From Hyphomicrobiales bacterium (lineage in GTDB: Bacteria > Pseudomonadota > Alphaproteobacteria > Rhizobiales > Rhizobiaceae), in the NCBI GenBank assembly GCA_900468065.1, contig UBTA01000041.1, positions 62,001 to 126,000 on the forward strand: a DNA stretch of 64,000 nt, read 5' to 3'. Both the position numbers and the translations under genes were made by a program. Under the pieces are notes generated by a model, which made no database searches, was not told the origin of the DNA, and saw only the letters and a list, made by a program, of their open reading frames with translations. Position 1 is the stretch's first letter. Each line of letters starts with the position of its first letter. This document shows, piece by piece, positions 62,274-64,000 of the stretch.

Positions 62274-63131
62274 ATGCGTCACGCAACCTGGAGCGCAATC
62301 CAAGGAAACGCCGCTGTCATGCGGCTTTATCGATCCTATCGCCACCTCCCCGAGCCGGTGCGCGCACCCGCTCGCTGGGCAATTGCTCCGCTCTGGCAAA
62401 CCGCCTGCGCACTTGTCCGCTACCGGACCGGCGATGTGGTGCTGACGGGTCCGTTCCAGGGGATGAAGCTTCACCTGAGCCCCGTCTCGAGCCGACACCT
62501 CCTTGGCTATCTCCTCGGCACACAGGAATTGGAACTGCATCCCGTCGTCGAAACCGTCATAGGCAAGGCGTATCGCACCGTGATTAATGTTGGCGTTGCC
62601 GATGGATATTATGCAATCGGCTTTGCGCTCCGCATGCCGGCAACACATGTGATCGGCTTCGAAGGCCTACCTGAGCATCACGAGCCGTTCTGGCACACAG
62701 CGCGAACCAACGGCGTTGCCGACCGGATCACAATGAACGGATTTTGCGACGTTGCGGGCCTTCAGAGGGCTCTCGCCGAAACCAGCTCGCGCTCGCTCGT
62801 ACTCTGCGACATCGAAGGCGGTGAAAAGGTCCTTCTCGACAACCGGAAAATTCCCGAACTCAACCAAGCAGACATTCTGGTCGAGACCCATGACGGGCTC
62901 GTCGCCGGGTGTAGCAAAGCTCTGCTTCAGCGCTTTAGCGAAACGCATGACATTACGTCGATTTACGCCCGCCCGCGCACGGCGCGTGATTTCCCGGCCC
63001 AAAAACTGCCGTTGATCTCCAAGTGGCTGCCTCGTACCGCGGTCGAATTGATGAACGAACGGCGGACCGGCGTCCAAGAGTGGCTATTCATGACGTCGCG
63101 CCAGCCGGTAGACAAGGAGGCCTCATCATGA
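62274..63131 (+). CDS. FkbM-like SAM-dependent methyltransferase
   Basis: 285 residues. TVINVGVADGYYAIGFALRM (motif I, D-G in place of G-x-G), HVIGFEGLPEHHEPFWHTAR acidic after strand 2, SLVLCDIEGGEKVLLDNRKI (the D-I-E-G-x-E of FkbM proteins), ADILVETHD. The N-terminal 80 residues are distinctive and not recognised. Sugar O-methylation is the best guess. ATG 62274 follows AGAAAGT; the frame opens 22 codons upstream. It lies just after the acyltransferase stop (TAAAATG) and overlaps the next gene by ATGA. Confidence 0.75.
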   Translation: MRHATWSAIQGNAAVMRLYRSYRHLPEPVRAPARWAIAPLWQTACALVRYRTGDVVLTGPFQGMKLHLSPVSSRHLLGYLLGTQELELHPVVETVIGKAYRTVINVGVADGYYAIGFALRMPATHVIGFEGLPEHHEPFWHTARTNGVADRITMNGFCDVAGLQRALAETSSRSLVLCDIEGGEKVLLDNRKIPELNQADILVETHDGLVAGCSKALLQRFSETHDITSIYARPRTARDFPAQKLPLISKWLPRTAVELMNERRTGVQEWLFMTSRQPVDKEASS

Positions 63132-64000
63132 GCTTGCTGCTCGCCAGTGGAACACCGCACCTGCCGCAATTGTTCGGCGGATTGGAAATCAACACGCACC
63201 AGATTGCGTTGGAATTGAATGGGCGTGGCCACAGGACGGCTGTTCTTTCCAAGCTGTCCTTGCGGGATTTTTTCGGCGCGGCGCTTTTTCTGGCAAGCCG
63301 GGCGCGTTTACGCGAAATCTCTGTCGATCGTACGCTCGGCTATGATGTCTATCGCTCCTTGAAGCCATGGAAGGATCTGCGCGGCCTTGCACTTCCCAAG
63401 GTCGTGGTCGTGCAAAACGGTAACATGGTGCAGATGGGACGCACCTTCCGCAACCGGGGCATCTCGAGCGTCGCCTATCTCCACGGCCTTGAATTCGATA
63501 CGTGGCGCGCAATGGAGGAAGAGCTTCCGTTTTCCGCCTATATCGCCAATTCGAGTTATACTGCGGCGCGCTTCAAGTCGAAATTCGGCATCGAGCCCGC
63601 GGTGATCCCGCCGATATTCCCTCCCGACCAGTATCGGACGCCTGGAAACGGTAAATACGTGACGTTCGTCAACCCCGTGCCGGTCAAAGGCCTGGATCTG
63701 GCGCTCGCGATCGCGGAATTGTGCCCCGGCATCCCCTTCCTGTTCGTCCGCGGCTGGCCGCTCTCCTCAAGGACCGAAGCACAATTGAGACGCCACCTAG
63801 CGCGGCTCCCCAATGTACGCCTCGTCGCGCGCAGCAATGATATGAAGCGCATTTATGCCGAAACGCGCGTTCTGCTTGTTCCCAGCCAATGGGACGAAAC
63901 CTGGGGCAGAGTTGTCAGCGAAGCTCAGTTCAGCGGGATACCTGTCCTCTCGAGCGATAGTGGAGGATTGCCGGAATCGGTCGGTCCTGGCGGTGTCCTT
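63128..64000 (+). CDS. GT4-type glycosyltransferase, 3' end outside window
   Basis: 291 codons are open to the window edge with no stop. GT-B: LLASGTPHLPQLFGGLEINT start with the Gly-rich acceptor loop (FGGLE), KYVTFVNPVPVKGLDLALAI, VPSQWDETWGRVVSEAQFSG IP (donor site, E-x7-E like). A typical GT4 would extend about 70-90 more residues. ATGA overlap with the methyltransferase gene puts it in the same operon. Confidence 0.85.
   Translation, partial: MSLLLASGTPHLPQLFGGLEINTHQIALELNGRGHRTAVLSKLSLRDFFGAALFLASRARLREISVDRTLGYDVYRSLKPWKDLRGLALPKVVVVQNGNMVQMGRTFRNRGISSVAYLHGLEFDTWRAMEEELPFSAYIANSSYTAARFKSKFGIEPAVIPPIFPPDQYRTPGNGKYVTFVNPVPVKGLDLALAIAELCPGIPFLFVRGWPLSSRTEAQLRRHLARLPNVRLVARSNDMKRIYAETRVLLVPSQWDETWGRVVSEAQFSGIPVLSSDSGGLPESVGPGGVL

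Noticed and set aside
1-64000. CRISPR arrays, tRNA and rRNA genes
   Set aside because: No regularly spaced repeat cluster, cloverleaf pattern or rRNA-like block was seen; the only short direct repeats of note are the three TTGAAAT units.

Overview
The window looks like part of a Rhizobiaceae-type alphaproteobacterium (Rhizobium, Neorhizobium or Agrobacterium relatives). The clues are moderate to high GC coding DNA, dense ATGA/GTGA-overlapping operons, two sites matching the alphaproteobacterial general-stress sigma factor EcfG/RpoE2 (GGAAC-N17-GTT), and an ExoY/ExoP/ExoZ-like exopolysaccharide cluster. There are no rRNA or tRNA genes. The many broken genes and remnants between 13 and 41 kb (histidine kinase, treZ, DNA ligase, ECF sigma factor, hipA, IS66) suggest an accessory replicon or a plastic chromosomal region. 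This placement is inferred and was not tested by a search.

Layout. (1) 0-10.5 kb, plus strand: a DHA2 drug-exporter-like protein cut by the window edge, then four genes for glycan building. Three of these overlap by ATGA and each encodes a fusion protein that begins with a glycosyltransferase: GT + UDP-galactopyranose mutase, GT + Gfo/Idh/MocA dehydrogenase + MDR dehydrogenase, and GT + clan GH-A glycosidase. (2) 10.6-18.1 kb, minus strand: a general-stress region with DUF4112, a glycine-zipper stress protein, a PepSY-like secreted protein, and an SDR-treZ-DUF72 operon, plus remnants of a sensor kinase and an ATP-dependent DNA ligase. The two transcription units with EcfG-like promoters are both here. 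treZ carries a frameshift. (3) 18.7-31.7 kb: a redox and electrophile detoxification group. It has two epoxide-hydrolase-like enzymes, a GlxA/AraC regulator, a VOC protein, an SDR, a mercuric-reductase-like flavoprotein, Ohr, DipZ, a secreted hydrolase and an OmpR-type two-component system. (4) 32.2-44.7 kb: an ABC exporter, a LysR/MFS divergent pair, ECF sigma and hipA remnants beside an intact hipB-like gene, a chemotaxis receptor, an IS66 scrap, a SulP transporter and a diguanylate cyclase. (5) 44.8-64 kb: a surface-polysaccharide island in two divergent arms. The minus arm (Crp/Fnr regulator, acyltransferase, GT, hldD, pyruvyl transferase, AGE epimerase, hldE, GT9, PfkB kinase) points to a heptose-containing, pyruvylated glycan. 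The plus arm (priming sugar transferase, polymerase/ligase, Wzz with a degenerate kinase domain, methyltransferases, GT2, acyltransferase, GT4) would assemble and export it.

How the genes work together: the two polysaccharide regions are separate. The 1-10 kb operon is compact and built from fused enzymes, so it may make a small galactofuranose-bearing glycoconjugate, possibly exported by the adjacent MFS protein. The 45-64 kb island looks like a conventional Wzx/Wzy or ExoP-style polysaccharide locus, with a Crp/Fnr regulator at the divergent promoter and three TTGAAAT repeats spaced 20-21 bp in front of the plus arm.
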